Source: Actinomadura kijaniata NBRC 14229 (lineage in GTDB: Bacteria; Actinomycetota; Actinomycetes; Streptosporangiales; Streptosporangiaceae). From it: 49,405 bases of DNA. The DNA is taken from the NCBI RefSeq assembly GCF_001552175.1, contig NZ_BCQR01000052.1, positions 1-49,405 on the forward strand. The letters are read 5' to 3'. How positions within the stretch are numbered: the first letter of the stretch is position 1; every line of letters starts with the position of its first letter. Below are positions 24,983-33,447 of this stretch, piece by piece. The notes below the pieces were generated by a model. The model did no database searches. It was not told the DNA's origin and was given only the letters and a program-made list of their open reading frames with translations. The position numbers and the translations under genes were made by a program.

Positions 24983-26131
24983 TCAGCCGAGCCGGGTGAA
25001 CGGGTTCGGGGCCGCGCCCGTCCAGCGGTGGAGCTGGGCGCGGGCGGTCTGCTTGGTCACGCCGTCCTCGGTGACCTTGCCGTCCTGGACGACGTAGTAC
25101 AGGCCGCGCCCGAGGGCGACCAGCCCGTACTGACCGGACGAGCCCGACCAGCCGCGGACGCCGGTGGCGGCGTGCCGCTCGCCGCGCGGCGCGAGCGGCA
25201 GGACCTTGCCGGTCTCGCCGCCGGGCTGCCCCCGCAACGGCCGGACCCTCGGCCGCGCCGTGCCGTCGACGGCGAACAGGGAGTAGTTGGGGAACGCGGG
25301 CTTGACGCCCTTGTAAGCCGCCATCAGCCAGGTGCGGGCGCTCGGGTCGTACTCGAGGTTCTGCACGCCGTAGGTGGTGTTGCCGGTGTAGACGAAGTAC
25401 TTGCCGTTGGTGGCGGCGGGACCGCTGGTGTGCGGGGCCTCCTGGGTGAGCGGCTTCTCGTAGCGCTTCCAACGGCGCACGTCGTACTGCAACAGCACCT
25501 GGTGGTCGTTGTCCGCCCGGCTGGTGTTGGAGTAGACGCCGTAGGCGACCGTCAGGCGTTGCCGCCCGCCGCGCTTGCCGAACGCCGGACCGAACGCGAC
25601 GCCGTCGATGCCGCTGCAACCGTACCGGTGGTCGGGGGTGGCGCCGGTGTTGCCGTCGAAGACACCGTCACCGTTCATGTCGGCGGTGTAGTCCTCCACC
25701 ACCTCCTTGAGGTAGACCGTCGAGACCACGCCGGAGTCCTCGGCGCTCATGTCCATCCGGTCGATCTTCTTGACGTCGAAGACGGCGATGTAGAACGACT
25801 TGGCCGCCTTGTACTCCAGCGAGCCGTAGACCCGGCCGTCATCGGCGTTGAACGCCAGGTCGCCCAGGTGGCCGGTGAACCCGGTGACCGAGCCGATCGG
25901 CTTGCCCGCCATGTCGGTCTTCACCAGCAGGTTGGTGAACGAGAAGTACATGTGGCCCGCGCGCCGGTCCACCGCGATGCCCTGCACGTGCCCGGACTTC
26001 CAGGCACCGCCGTAGACCTCCTTCGGGGGAGGGGCGGGACGGGCCGGAGCGGTGACGGCGGCGGTGGCGACGCCGGGGGTGGCGGCGGCGACGGCCGCGC
26101 CCAGGACGGAGCTCAGGAGCAGAGTGCGCAT
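24983..26131 (-). CDS. Secreted beta-propeller-like protein of unknown function
   Basis: 382 residues with a signal peptide (MRTLLLSSVLGAAVAAATPG, mature near 25). Repeated strand segments such as GHVQGIAVDRRAGHMYFSF and GHLGDLAFNADDGRVYGSLEY look like propeller blades of a phytase/NHL-like fold. DMNGDGVFDG is an EF-hand-like calcium loop. It lies 31 bp downstream of a secreted glycerophosphodiesterase in the same direction, so the two may be co-expressed and both act on extracellular phosphorylated or polymeric substrates. That link is inference. Confidence 0.65.
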   Translation of the reverse strand: MRTLLLSSVLGAAVAAATPGVATAAVTAPARPAPPPKEVYGGAWKSGHVQGIAVDRRAGHMYFSFTNLLVKTDMAGKPIGSVTGFTGHLGDLAFNADDGRVYGSLEYKAAKSFYIAVFDVKKIDRMDMSAEDSGVVSTVYLKEVVEDYTADMNGDGVFDGNTGATPDHRYGCSGIDGVAFGPAFGKRGGRQRLTVAYGVYSNTSRADNDHQVLLQYDVRRWKRYEKPLTQEAPHTSGPAATNGKYFVYTGNTTYGVQNLEYDPSARTWLMAAYKGVKPAFPNYSLFAVDGTARPRVRPLRGQPGGETGKVLPLAPRGERHAATGVRGWSGSSGQYGLVALGRGLYYVVQDGKVTEDGVTKQTARAQLHRWTGAAPNPFTRLG

Positions 26132-26162
26132 GAGGGGGCTTTCTGTCGTCGGGGAGGGGAGG

Positions 26163-27311
26163 TCAGCGGGCGGGGCGCTCGGCCCGCGCGGCGAGGGCGG
26201 TGTCGGGGTTGTCGGTGACCAGGGCGTCCACGCCCGCCTTCAGGAAGGCGTCGTACTCCGCGAGCGCCTGGCCGTAGTCGTTCGGGTTCGCACCGGTGCG
26301 CAGGGCCGCCGGCAGGAACTGGTTCTCGTTCCGGAACGTGTAGGCGCCGACCCTCAGCCCGGCGGCGTGGGCGTCCTTCACCAGCGCCGTCGGCGCGCCC
26401 AGGGTGCCGTCGGCGGCGGGCCGGATGACCAGGGACTTGTCCGGGCCGATCCAGTCGGCGTAGGTGGAGATCTCCTTGAGCCCGGCGGGGGTGGTCATCT
26501 GCGCGTACGTCGGGCCCCGGCCCGGCGCGACCGTGTCGTACGGCGCGCCGGTGGTGCCGATCGCCTGCCACACGGGGACGCGCAGCGACCGGTCGAGCAG
26601 CCGGAGGCTGGACGGTTCGAACGACTGGACGATGACCCGGCCGTCGGAACGGTCCAAACCGTTGCGCCGCAGGGTCGCGACGAGCCGGGGCTCCAGCGGC
26701 AGGCCGATCGAGCGGAAGTAGGTCGGGTGCTTGGTCTCGGGGAAGACGCCGATCCGCCGGTGCTGCTCGCGGCCGAGCCGCGCGGCCAGATCGATGATCT
26801 CCTGGAGGGTCAGGATCTGGTACCGGCCGTTGTAAACGGTGTTGCGCTGGCGGACGGCGGGCAGCCGTTCCACGGCGCGCAGCGTCTTCAGCTCGGCGAG
26901 GGTGAAGTCCTCGGTGAACCAGCCGGTGACCTGGCGTCCGTCGATGGTCTTGGTGGTCCTGCGGCCCGCGAACTCCGGACGGCTCGCCACGTCGGTGGTG
27001 CCGCCGATCTCGTTCTCGTGCCTTGACACCAGCTGGCCGTCCCTGGTCGGGACGAGGTCCGGCTCGATGTAGTCCGCGCCCATCCGCGCGGCCAGCTCGT
27101 AGGAGGCCGCGGTGTGCTCGGGACGGTAGCCCGCCGCGCCGCGGTGGCCGATGACCAGCGGTGCGGGGGCCGACCGGTCCGCGCGGCCGGGGCGGTCGGC
27201 GGCCGGCGGGGCGGCCCCGGCCGGGCCCGCGGCGACCAGCAGGGGCAACAGCGCCGCGGACGCCGCCAGGACGGCGGTCCTCGTGCGCCACCTCACGCTG
27301 CCAGAGACCAT
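26163..27311 (-). CDS. Secreted glycerophosphodiester phosphodiesterase (GDPD)
   Basis: 382 residues. Signal peptide to about residue 33, then a GDPD barrel: VIGHRGAAGYRPEHT with the catalytic HR...E, GADYIEPDLVPTRDG with the metal-binding EPD, and the matching SRHE. The second catalytic His region is VSRHENEIG. It should release glycerol 3-phosphate from glycerophosphodiesters outside the cell. AAGGAG lies 7 nt before ATG 27311. No Pho-box-like repeat was found in the 156 bp upstream, which otherwise hold only a GTTC/GAAC inverted repeat near 27446. Confidence 0.9.
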   Translation of the reverse strand: MVSGSVRWRTRTAVLAASAALLPLLVAAGPAGAAPPAADRPGRADRSAPAPLVIGHRGAAGYRPEHTAASYELAARMGADYIEPDLVPTRDGQLVSRHENEIGGTTDVASRPEFAGRRTTKTIDGRQVTGWFTEDFTLAELKTLRAVERLPAVRQRNTVYNGRYQILTLQEIIDLAARLGREQHRRIGVFPETKHPTYFRSIGLPLEPRLVATLRRNGLDRSDGRVIVQSFEPSSLRLLDRSLRVPVWQAIGTTGAPYDTVAPGRGPTYAQMTTPAGLKEISTYADWIGPDKSLVIRPAADGTLGAPTALVKDAHAAGLRVGAYTFRNENQFLPAALRTGANPNDYGQALAEYDAFLKAGVDALVTDNPDTALAARAERPAR

Positions 27312-27467
27312 GGGGGCTCCTTGTCCGCGATGATCCCGAAGGCGCTCCCTCGTTGGAAGATCATCGCCTGGCCCGGAACCGTATCCCGGTTGTCAAGCCC
27401 CGGACCACGGGGCCGCGATGGCCCGCCGGGTAACGTCCGCGGTCGTTCTGGTTAACGAACGCCCAGC

Positions 27468-28316
27468 TCAGCGCTCTGCCGACGGCGGCCAGGACGGCAT
27501 GCCGTCGGTTCCGGCGACGTGCAGCCGCACGCCCCGGGAGCGCTGGGCGGCGACCTCGGCCTCGGGGGTGGCGGCATCCACGACGACCAGGTCGAAGTCG
27601 GTCAGCGGGGCGAGCTGGAACAGGCCGTTCTTGGTGAACTTGCTGTGGTCGGCCAGCAGCACCCGCCGGTCGGCCGACTCCATCAGCGCGCGCTTGACCG
27701 CGACGGTCTCCTGCGACTGGTGGTAGCACTGGCCGTTGGTGATCGCGGTGGTGGACATGAAGAGCATGTCGGCGCGCAGCGACCGGATCGCCTCGGTGGT
27801 GCGCAGCCCGAGGAAGGCGTCGTAGGCGGGGTAGTAGGCGCCGCCGAGCGCGATGAGGTCGACGCCGGACTCGCCGGTCAGCGCGTTCACCGCGGCGAGG
27901 AAGTTGGTGATCACCGTGACCGGGCCGCGGGCGGGCAGCAGCCGGGCCAGCTCCAGCGCGGTGGTGCTCTCGTCGATCATCACGGTGGCGCCCACGCCGA
28001 CCAGGTGCGCCGCGGCCTCGGCCAGCGCGCGCTTCTCGTCGGCCATCGCCTGGCGGCGGTGCCGGACGTCGCCGTGGTAGCTGGCCGACGGCTCGGCGGT
28101 CGCCCCGCCCCGCACCTTGCGCAGCCAGCCGGTGGTCTGCAGCTCGTCCAGGTCGCGGTGGATGGTCATGGTGCTGACGCCGTGGGCCGCGGCCAGGTCC
28201 TTGATGCGCACGAACCTGTCGTCGATCACCCGCTGGCGGATGGCCTCCCGGCGACGGCGGGCGTTCCCGCCGTCGGCGTCCGGATCGGTCGTGCTCGGGG
28301 GCGTGTCGTGGGTCAC
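27468..28316 (-). CDS. DeoR/GlpR family transcriptional regulator of the sugar operon
   Basis: 282 residues. The N-terminal HTH is RQRVIDDRFVRIKDLAAAHGVSTMTIHRDLDELQ (about 25-58), followed by LRKVRGGA, the classic DeoR signature, then the sugar-phosphate-binding domain (TVMIDESTTALELARLL, LLADHSKFTKNGLF). GTG 28316 has GAAGGGGA 6 nt upstream; ATG 28361 lacks a ribosome site. Divergent to the ABC/kinase operon, so its effector is probably a phosphorylated intermediate of that pathway. Confidence 0.92.
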   Translation of the reverse strand: MTHDTPPSTTDPDADGGNARRRREAIRQRVIDDRFVRIKDLAAAHGVSTMTIHRDLDELQTTGWLRKVRGGATAEPSASYHGDVRHRRQAMADEKRALAEAAAHLVGVGATVMIDESTTALELARLLPARGPVTVITNFLAAVNALTGESGVDLIALGGAYYPAYDAFLGLRTTEAIRSLRADMLFMSTTAITNGQCYHQSQETVAVKRALMESADRRVLLADHSKFTKNGLFQLAPLTDFDLVVVDAATPEAEVAAQRSRGVRLHVAGTDGMPSWPPSAER

Positions 28317-28373
28317 CGGGTTCCCCTTCTCGGGCCCTCCGCCGCGGGGGCGGCGGGACATGGCTGTGACGTT

Positions 28374-28587
28374 AATGTTTGAAATAACATACTACGCACA
28401 ACGGGCTTCCGTGCCTGGAACGCCGGGGAGTGGGCTGAAGAGTCCAGCGCTGGCGGCTGAAAGTTCCCCCGATGGACCGGAGGCAAGTTACGAAGCTCAC
28501 GTCAGGAGCGCGCCAAGTCACAGAGTTCGATGTGAATTTCACGCGGGATGTTGACACTCATGGGCGAACGGGTGTTGTGTTCACAAC
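28374..28587. promoter_or_regulatory. Regulatory region between deoR and the sugar operon
   Basis: The 346-bp gap (28317-28662) is poorer in GC than the genes around it. It contains ATGTT-N6-AACAT (28375-28390), GTGAATTTCAC (28532-28542, palindromic) and GTTGTG-TT-CACAAC (28574-28587, palindromic). A consensus -35 TTGACA lies at 28551-28556, and the last palindrome covers the -10 position. These are the likely DeoR operators for the operon and for self-control. Confidence 0.6.
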
Positions 28588-28662
28588 CGCAGCGGTGCGG
28601 TGCGCGGCCGCTGCACCACCCCAGCCGCCCCTCTTCACGGGCGGGACATCGAGGAGAACGCA

Positions 28663-29736
28663 GTGAAGAAGCTTTCCTTCCGGGCGGCCGCCTCGGCCGC
28701 CGCGGCGCTGGCCGTGCTCATCCCGGCCGCGGCCTGCTCCTCCGGGGGCTCGGGATCGGGATCGGGCGGCGCGGAGAACGCCAAGATCGCGTTCCTGATG
28801 CCCGACATCGCCTCGACCCGCTACGAGCAGTACGACGCGCCGCTGTTCAAGGCCAAGATCAAGGAACTGTGCGGCGGCTGCGAGGTCCTCTACCAGAACG
28901 CCAACGCCGACGCCGCCAAGCAGCAGCAGCAGGCCACCTCGGCGCTCGCCCAGGGCGTCAAGGCGATCGTCATCGACCCGGTCGACTCGGCCGCCGCGGC
29001 CTCGACCGTGCGGATGGCGCAGTCGCGCAAGGTCCCGGTCATCGCCTACGACCGGCCGATCCCGGCGGCCAAGGCCGACTACTACGTGTCCTTCGACAAC
29101 GAGAAGCTCGGCGCCATGATCGGCAAGTCGCTGGTCGACCATCTGAAGGAGACCAAGGCCGAGGGCGGGCTGCTCCAGGTGAACGGCTCGCCCACCGACG
29201 CGGCCGCGGGCCTGATCAAGAAGGGCATCCACAGCGCGGTCGACCCCAGCGGCTTCAAGCTGCTGGCCGAGTTCGACACCCCGGGCTGGGAGCCGGCCAA
29301 GGCGCAGGGCTGGGTGAGCAGCCAGATCAGCAAGTTCGACGGCCAGATCGCCGGCGTGGTCGCCGCCAACGACGGCACCGGCGGGGCGTCGGTCGCCGCG
29401 TTCAAGGCGGCCGGCAAGAAGGTGCCGCCGGTGACCGGCAACGACGCCGAGCTGGCCGCGGTCCAGCGGGTCGTGGCCGGCGACCAGTACAACACCATCT
29501 CCAAGCCCATCAAGATCGTGGCCGAGGCCGCGGCCGTCGCCGCCCACGGCTTCATCCAGGGCAAGAGGCCCCAGGGCAACACCACCCTGTTCGGCACCCC
29601 GTCGGAGCTGTTCACCCCCACCGTGGTGACCCAGCAGAACGTCAAGGACCTGGTCAAGCCCGGCGGCGCGCTGGAACCGTCCCAGGTCTGCACCGGCGTG
29701 TACGCCGCGGCCTGCGCCAAGCTCGGCATCAAGTAG
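28663..29736 (+). CDS. Sugar ABC transporter substrate-binding lipoprotein (XylF/RbsB-like)
   Basis: 357 residues. Lipoprotein signal with lipobox PAAACSS (Cys at about 26), a Ser/Gly linker, then a type I periplasmic-binding fold (KIAFLMPDIASTRYEQYDAP, AIVIDPVDSAAAAS, VPVIAYDRPI). The ADYYVSFDNEKLG segment is typical of xylose/ribose/AI-2-type receptors. GTG 28663 has GAGGAG 7 nt upstream. First gene of the operon; a strong hairpin after it probably keeps its transcript in excess over the rest. Confidence 0.92.
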   Translation: MKKLSFRAAASAAAALAVLIPAAACSSGGSGSGSGGAENAKIAFLMPDIASTRYEQYDAPLFKAKIKELCGGCEVLYQNANADAAKQQQQATSALAQGVKAIVIDPVDSAAAASTVRMAQSRKVPVIAYDRPIPAAKADYYVSFDNEKLGAMIGKSLVDHLKETKAEGGLLQVNGSPTDAAAGLIKKGIHSAVDPSGFKLLAEFDTPGWEPAKAQGWVSSQISKFDGQIAGVVAANDGTGGASVAAFKAAGKKVPPVTGNDAELAAVQRVVAGDQYNTISKPIKIVAEAAAVAAHGFIQGKRPQGNTTLFGTPSELFTPTVVTQQNVKDLVKPGGALEPSQVCTGVYAAACAKLGIK

Positions 29737-29752
29737 CGATCCCCGGTGGCGA

Positions 29753-29779
29753 CCTCCCCGCCCGGTCCGGGCGGGGAGG
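29753..29779 (+). terminator. Intra-operon hairpin after the binding-protein gene
   Basis: CCTCCCCGCCCGG and CCGGGCGGGGAGG are exact complements with almost no loop (about 11 bp stem in practice). It sits 17 bp after the binding-protein stop and 27 bp before the ATPase start. Such elements partly terminate transcription or protect the 3' end of the receptor message. Confidence 0.6.
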
Positions 29780-29806
29780 CGCCATCCGCCCCACGAAGGT
29801 TCGGTC

Positions 29807-30673
29807 ATGTCCTCATCGCCCTCCTCGCCGCCCCGGTCCGCCCCGGCGGACGCCGGGACCGGCGGCAAGCCCGCCCCGCTGCTGTCGCTGCGCGGCATCA
29901 GCAAGTCCTTCGGCGCGGTCGCCGCGCTCACCGACGTCGACCTCGACGTGTCCGCGGGCGAGGTCGTCGCCCTGGTGGGCGACAACGGCGCCGGCAAGTC
30001 CACCCTGGTCAAGACGTTGTCGGGCGTGCACCCGCCGGACTCGGGGACCATCACCTTCGAGTCGCGGACGGTGAGCGTCCCCACCCCGGCCGCGGCCCAG
30101 CAGCTCGGCATCGCGACGGTGTTCCAGGACCTCGCGCTGTGCGAGAACCTCAACGTCATCGAGAACCTGTTCCTGGGCCGCGAGCTGCGCGGGCTCCGGC
30201 TGGACGAGGTGACGATGGAGGTGCGCTCGCGCGAGCTGCTCCAGCAGCTCTCGGCCAAGATCCCGTCGGTGCGGGTGCCGGTCGCCGGGCTGTCGGGCGG
30301 GCAGCGCCAGACGGTGGCGATCGCCCGGTCGCTGCTGGGCGACCCGAAGATCATCATTCTGGACGAGCCCACCGCCGCGCTCGGCGTGGCGCAGACCGCC
30401 GAGGTGCTCAACCTGATCGAGCGGCTCCGCGAGCGCGGCCACGGGGTCATCATGATCAGCCACAACATGGCCGACGTGAAGGCGGTCGCCGACACCGTCG
30501 CGGTGCTGCGCCTCGGCCGCAACAACGGGGTGTTCGACGCGGCGTCCACCTCCGCCGAGGAGATCGTCGCGGCCATCACCGGCGCCACCGACAACGAGGT
30601 GACGCGCCGGGCGCGCCGCGCGGCGACGAAGACCGCCGACCGGGCCGAGAAGGAAGGTGCCGACGATGAGTGA
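29807..30673 (+). CDS. Sugar ABC transporter ATP-binding protein, single-domain (XylG-like)
   Basis: 288 residues with one nucleotide-binding domain: GDNGAGKST, VFQDLALCENLNVIENLFLG, LSGGQRQTVAIARSL, IIILDEPTAALGV and ISHNMADVK. Sugar importers of this class usually have a double-length ATPase (RbsA, XylG), so this half-size form must act as a homodimer, as in the FrcA/actinobacterial group. It overlaps the permease start by 8 bp. Confidence 0.92.
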   Translation: MSSSPSSPPRSAPADAGTGGKPAPLLSLRGISKSFGAVAALTDVDLDVSAGEVVALVGDNGAGKSTLVKTLSGVHPPDSGTITFESRTVSVPTPAAAQQLGIATVFQDLALCENLNVIENLFLGRELRGLRLDEVTMEVRSRELLQQLSAKIPSVRVPVAGLSGGQRQTVAIARSLLGDPKIIILDEPTAALGVAQTAEVLNLIERLRERGHGVIMISHNMADVKAVADTVAVLRLGRNNGVFDAASTSAEEIVAAITGATDNEVTRRARRAATKTADRAEKEGADDE

Positions 30674-31907
30674 CCTGGACGTCCGGCCCCCGCGGGCCGC
30701 CTCGGCCGACCCGGGCGGGCCGACCGGGCCGCGCGGCGCGCTCGCCGCCCTCACCGACCGGATGCGCGGCGGCGACCTGGGCGTGGCGCCCGTGGTCGCC
30801 GGGCTGATCGTCATCTGGACGGTCATGCAGATCCTCAACCCGGTCTTCCTGTCCAGCACCAACCTGTCCAACCTCCTCATGGAGATGGTGCCGATCGGGG
30901 TGATCGCGCTCGGCGTGGTGTTCATGCTGCTGGTCGGGCAGATCGACCTGTCGGTCGGCTCGCTCAGCGGCGTCGCGGCGGCGGTGACCGCCGTGCTCTT
31001 CGTCGACCAGGGCCTCAACCCGTGGCTGTCGGTGCTGGCCGCCGTCGCGCTGGGCTGCGCGATCGGCGGGGTGTACGCGGTGGTCTTCAACCGCTTCGGC
31101 GTGCCCAGCTTCGTCATCACGCTGGCCGGGCTGCTGGGCTTCCTCGGCCTGCAACTGCACATCCTGGGCCCCAAGGGCGCGATCAACCTGCCGTTCGACT
31201 CGCGGCTGGTCACCTTCGCGCAGCTGGACTTCGTCCCGGCGTGGCTGGCGTACGCGCTGGTCGTCGTCGCCGCCGTCGCGCTGTACGCCGCCGGGCACGC
31301 CCGCGCGTCGGCCCGCCGCCGCGCGGGCCTGTCGGCCACCGGCGAACGCTTCCTGATCCTGCGCAGCGTCGCGGTGCTGGCCGGGCTCGGCCTGGCGGTC
31401 TGGTACCTCAACCAGGACCGGGGCGTCGGCTGGATGTTCGTGTTCTTCCTGGCCCTGGTGCTGGCCGCGCACTACGTGCTGACGCGCACCCGGTACGGCA
31501 AGGCCGTGTACGCCGTCGGAGGCAACGTCGAGGCGGCCCGCCGCGCGGGCATCAACGTGCGCGCGGTCTACACCTCCGCCTTCGTCGCCTGCACCACGCT
31601 GGCGGCGATCGGCGGCGTGCTCGCCGCGGCCCGGCTGGCGGCGGCCAACCAGAGCACCGGGGCGGGGGACGTCAACCTCAACGCCATCGCCGCCGCCGTC
31701 ATCGGGGGGACGAGCCTGTTCGGCGGGCGCGGCGGCGCGTTCGCGGCGCTGCTCGGCATGCTCGTCATCCAGTCCATCTCCAACGGGCTGACGCTGCTGA
31801 ACCTGGACTCCTCCTACCGGTTCATGGTCACCGGCGTGGTGCTGCTGCTGGCGGTGGCGCTGGACTCGGTCGCCCGCCGCTCGCGCGCCTCCCGCGGCCG
31901 GGCCTGA
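30666..31907 (+). CDS. Sugar ABC transporter permease (XylH-like)
   Basis: 413 residues with about 10-12 membrane segments of the BPD_transp_2 family: GQIDLSVGSLSGVAAAVTA, FGVPSFVITLAGLLGF, AVGGNVEAARRAGINV and AAAVIGGTSLFGGRGG. The extra length compared with RbsC matches XylH. ATG 30666 follows GAAGG; GTG 30657 is the alternative. With the lipoprotein and ATPase it forms a complete carbohydrate importer. Confidence 0.93.
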   Translation: MSDLDVRPPRAASADPGGPTGPRGALAALTDRMRGGDLGVAPVVAGLIVIWTVMQILNPVFLSSTNLSNLLMEMVPIGVIALGVVFMLLVGQIDLSVGSLSGVAAAVTAVLFVDQGLNPWLSVLAAVALGCAIGGVYAVVFNRFGVPSFVITLAGLLGFLGLQLHILGPKGAINLPFDSRLVTFAQLDFVPAWLAYALVVVAAVALYAAGHARASARRRAGLSATGERFLILRSVAVLAGLGLAVWYLNQDRGVGWMFVFFLALVLAAHYVLTRTRYGKAVYAVGGNVEAARRAGINVRAVYTSAFVACTTLAAIGGVLAAARLAAANQSTGAGDVNLNAIAAAVIGGTSLFGGRGGAFAALLGMLVIQSISNGLTLLNLDSSYRFMVTGVVLLLAVALDSVARRSRASRGRA

Positions 31908-31926
31908 ACGGGAAGGGAGAGCAGCG

Positions 31927-33447
31927 ATGGCGGTCGTGTGCGTCGACGCGGGCACCACGATGATCAAGGTGGTCGGCTACGGCGACGACGGCGGCGAGCA
32001 GGTCGTCGTCCGGCGTCCCACCGAGGTGCGGCGGCCCGCGCCCGGCCACGCCGAGCAGGACATGGACGCGGTCTGGGCGGCGGTCGCGGACGGCGTGCGC
32101 GAGGTGCGCGAGCGGCTCGGCGGCGCGCCGGTGTCCTACCTGGCGATCACCGCGCAGGGCGACGGCTGCTGGCTGGTGGACGCGGCGGGCCGCCCGACCG
32201 GCCCGGCGATCCTGTGGAACGACGGCCGCGCCGCCGCGACCGTCGAGCGGTGGATCGGGGCGGGCGTGCTGGCCGAGGCGTTCCGGACCAACGGGTCGCT
32301 GTCGTTCGCCGGCGTGCCCACCGCGATCCTCACCTGGCTGCGCGCCCACGACCCGGAGCGCCTGGCCCGGTCGGCCACGGCCCTGACCTGCGGCGGCTGG
32401 ATCTTCTCCCGGCTCACCGGGGTGATCGCGGTGGACGAGTCCGACGCCTCGGTCCCGTTCCTGGACATCGCCGCGCGCCGCTACTCGGGCGAGCTGCTGC
32501 GCCTGTACGACATGGAGTGGGCGCGGCCGCTGCTGCCCGAGGTGCTGACCGACGACCGGCGCGTGGCGGGCCTGACGGCCGCGGCCGCCCGCGAGCTGGG
32601 CCTGCCCGCCGACACCCCGGTCGTCCTCGCGCCCTACGACATCGCCGCGACCGCGTTCGGCGCGGGAGCCACCGACACCGGCCAGTCGTGCGTCATCCTC
32701 GGCACCACCCTGTGCACCGAGACGATCATCGACGAGCCGCGGCGGGACGGCGAGCCGTCCGGGCTGACGGTGGCGCTGGGCCTGGCGGGCGGCCGCTACC
32801 TGCGGGCGTTCCCGACGCTGGCCGGGGGCCAGGTCATCGACTGGGCCTGCCGCCTGCTCGGGCTGGACGGCGACCCGAAGGCCCTGCTGGACCTGGCCGG
32901 GGACGCCCCCGCCGGGGCCGAGGGGCTGGTGTTCCTGCCCTACCTGTCCCCGGCGGGCGAGCGCGCGCCGTTCCTGGACCCGAAGGCGCGCGGCGCGTTC
33001 CACGGCCTGACCGTCGACCACGAGCGGCGGCACATGGCCCGCGCCGTGCTCGAAGGGCTGACCCTGGTCGTCCGCGACTGCCTGGAGGCCGCCGGGACCC
33101 CGCCCACCGAGCTGCGCGTCAGCGGCGGCGGGTCGGCCAGCGCGGCGTGGCTGCGGATGATGGCCGACGTCACCGGCGTGCCGGTCGTCCGCACCGCCGA
33201 CGCCGAGGCCGGGGCGCGCGGCGCGTTCCTGGTCGGGGCGGTCGCCACCGGCCGGGCCGACGGCGTCGGCCGGGCGGCCGCCGCCCACGTGCGCGTCGGC
33301 GACGCCCACGAGCCCGACCCGCACCGCGCCGAGTTCTACGCGCGGATGCACCGGACCTTTCTCGACGTGCGGAACGCCGCCGCGGCGACCTGGCCGATCC
33401 TGGCGTCCGCACGGGACCGCAACCGAAGCGACAGGGGGACTCTGTGA
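31927..33447 (+). CDS. FGGY-family carbohydrate kinase, first copy
   Basis: 506 residues. Phosphate-binding motif VDAGTTMIKV at the N-terminus, catalytic Asp region APYDIAATAFGAG, and ILGTTLCTE plus LRVSGGGSASAAWLRMMAD in the C-terminal domain. FGGY kinases phosphorylate sugars or polyols such as xylulose, gluconate, AI-2 or erythritol. Kinase 1 is clearly different in sequence from kinase 2 that follows (33444), so this is not a recent tandem duplication. It ends in a GTGA overlap with that gene. Confidence 0.92.
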   Translation: MAVVCVDAGTTMIKVVGYGDDGGEQVVVRRPTEVRRPAPGHAEQDMDAVWAAVADGVREVRERLGGAPVSYLAITAQGDGCWLVDAAGRPTGPAILWNDGRAAATVERWIGAGVLAEAFRTNGSLSFAGVPTAILTWLRAHDPERLARSATALTCGGWIFSRLTGVIAVDESDASVPFLDIAARRYSGELLRLYDMEWARPLLPEVLTDDRRVAGLTAAAARELGLPADTPVVLAPYDIAATAFGAGATDTGQSCVILGTTLCTETIIDEPRRDGEPSGLTVALGLAGGRYLRAFPTLAGGQVIDWACRLLGLDGDPKALLDLAGDAPAGAEGLVFLPYLSPAGERAPFLDPKARGAFHGLTVDHERRHMARAVLEGLTLVVRDCLEAAGTPPTELRVSGGGSASAAWLRMMADVTGVPVVRTADAEAGARGAFLVGAVATGRADGVGRAAAAHVRVGDAHEPDPHRAEFYARMHRTFLDVRNAAAATWPILASARDRNRSDRGTL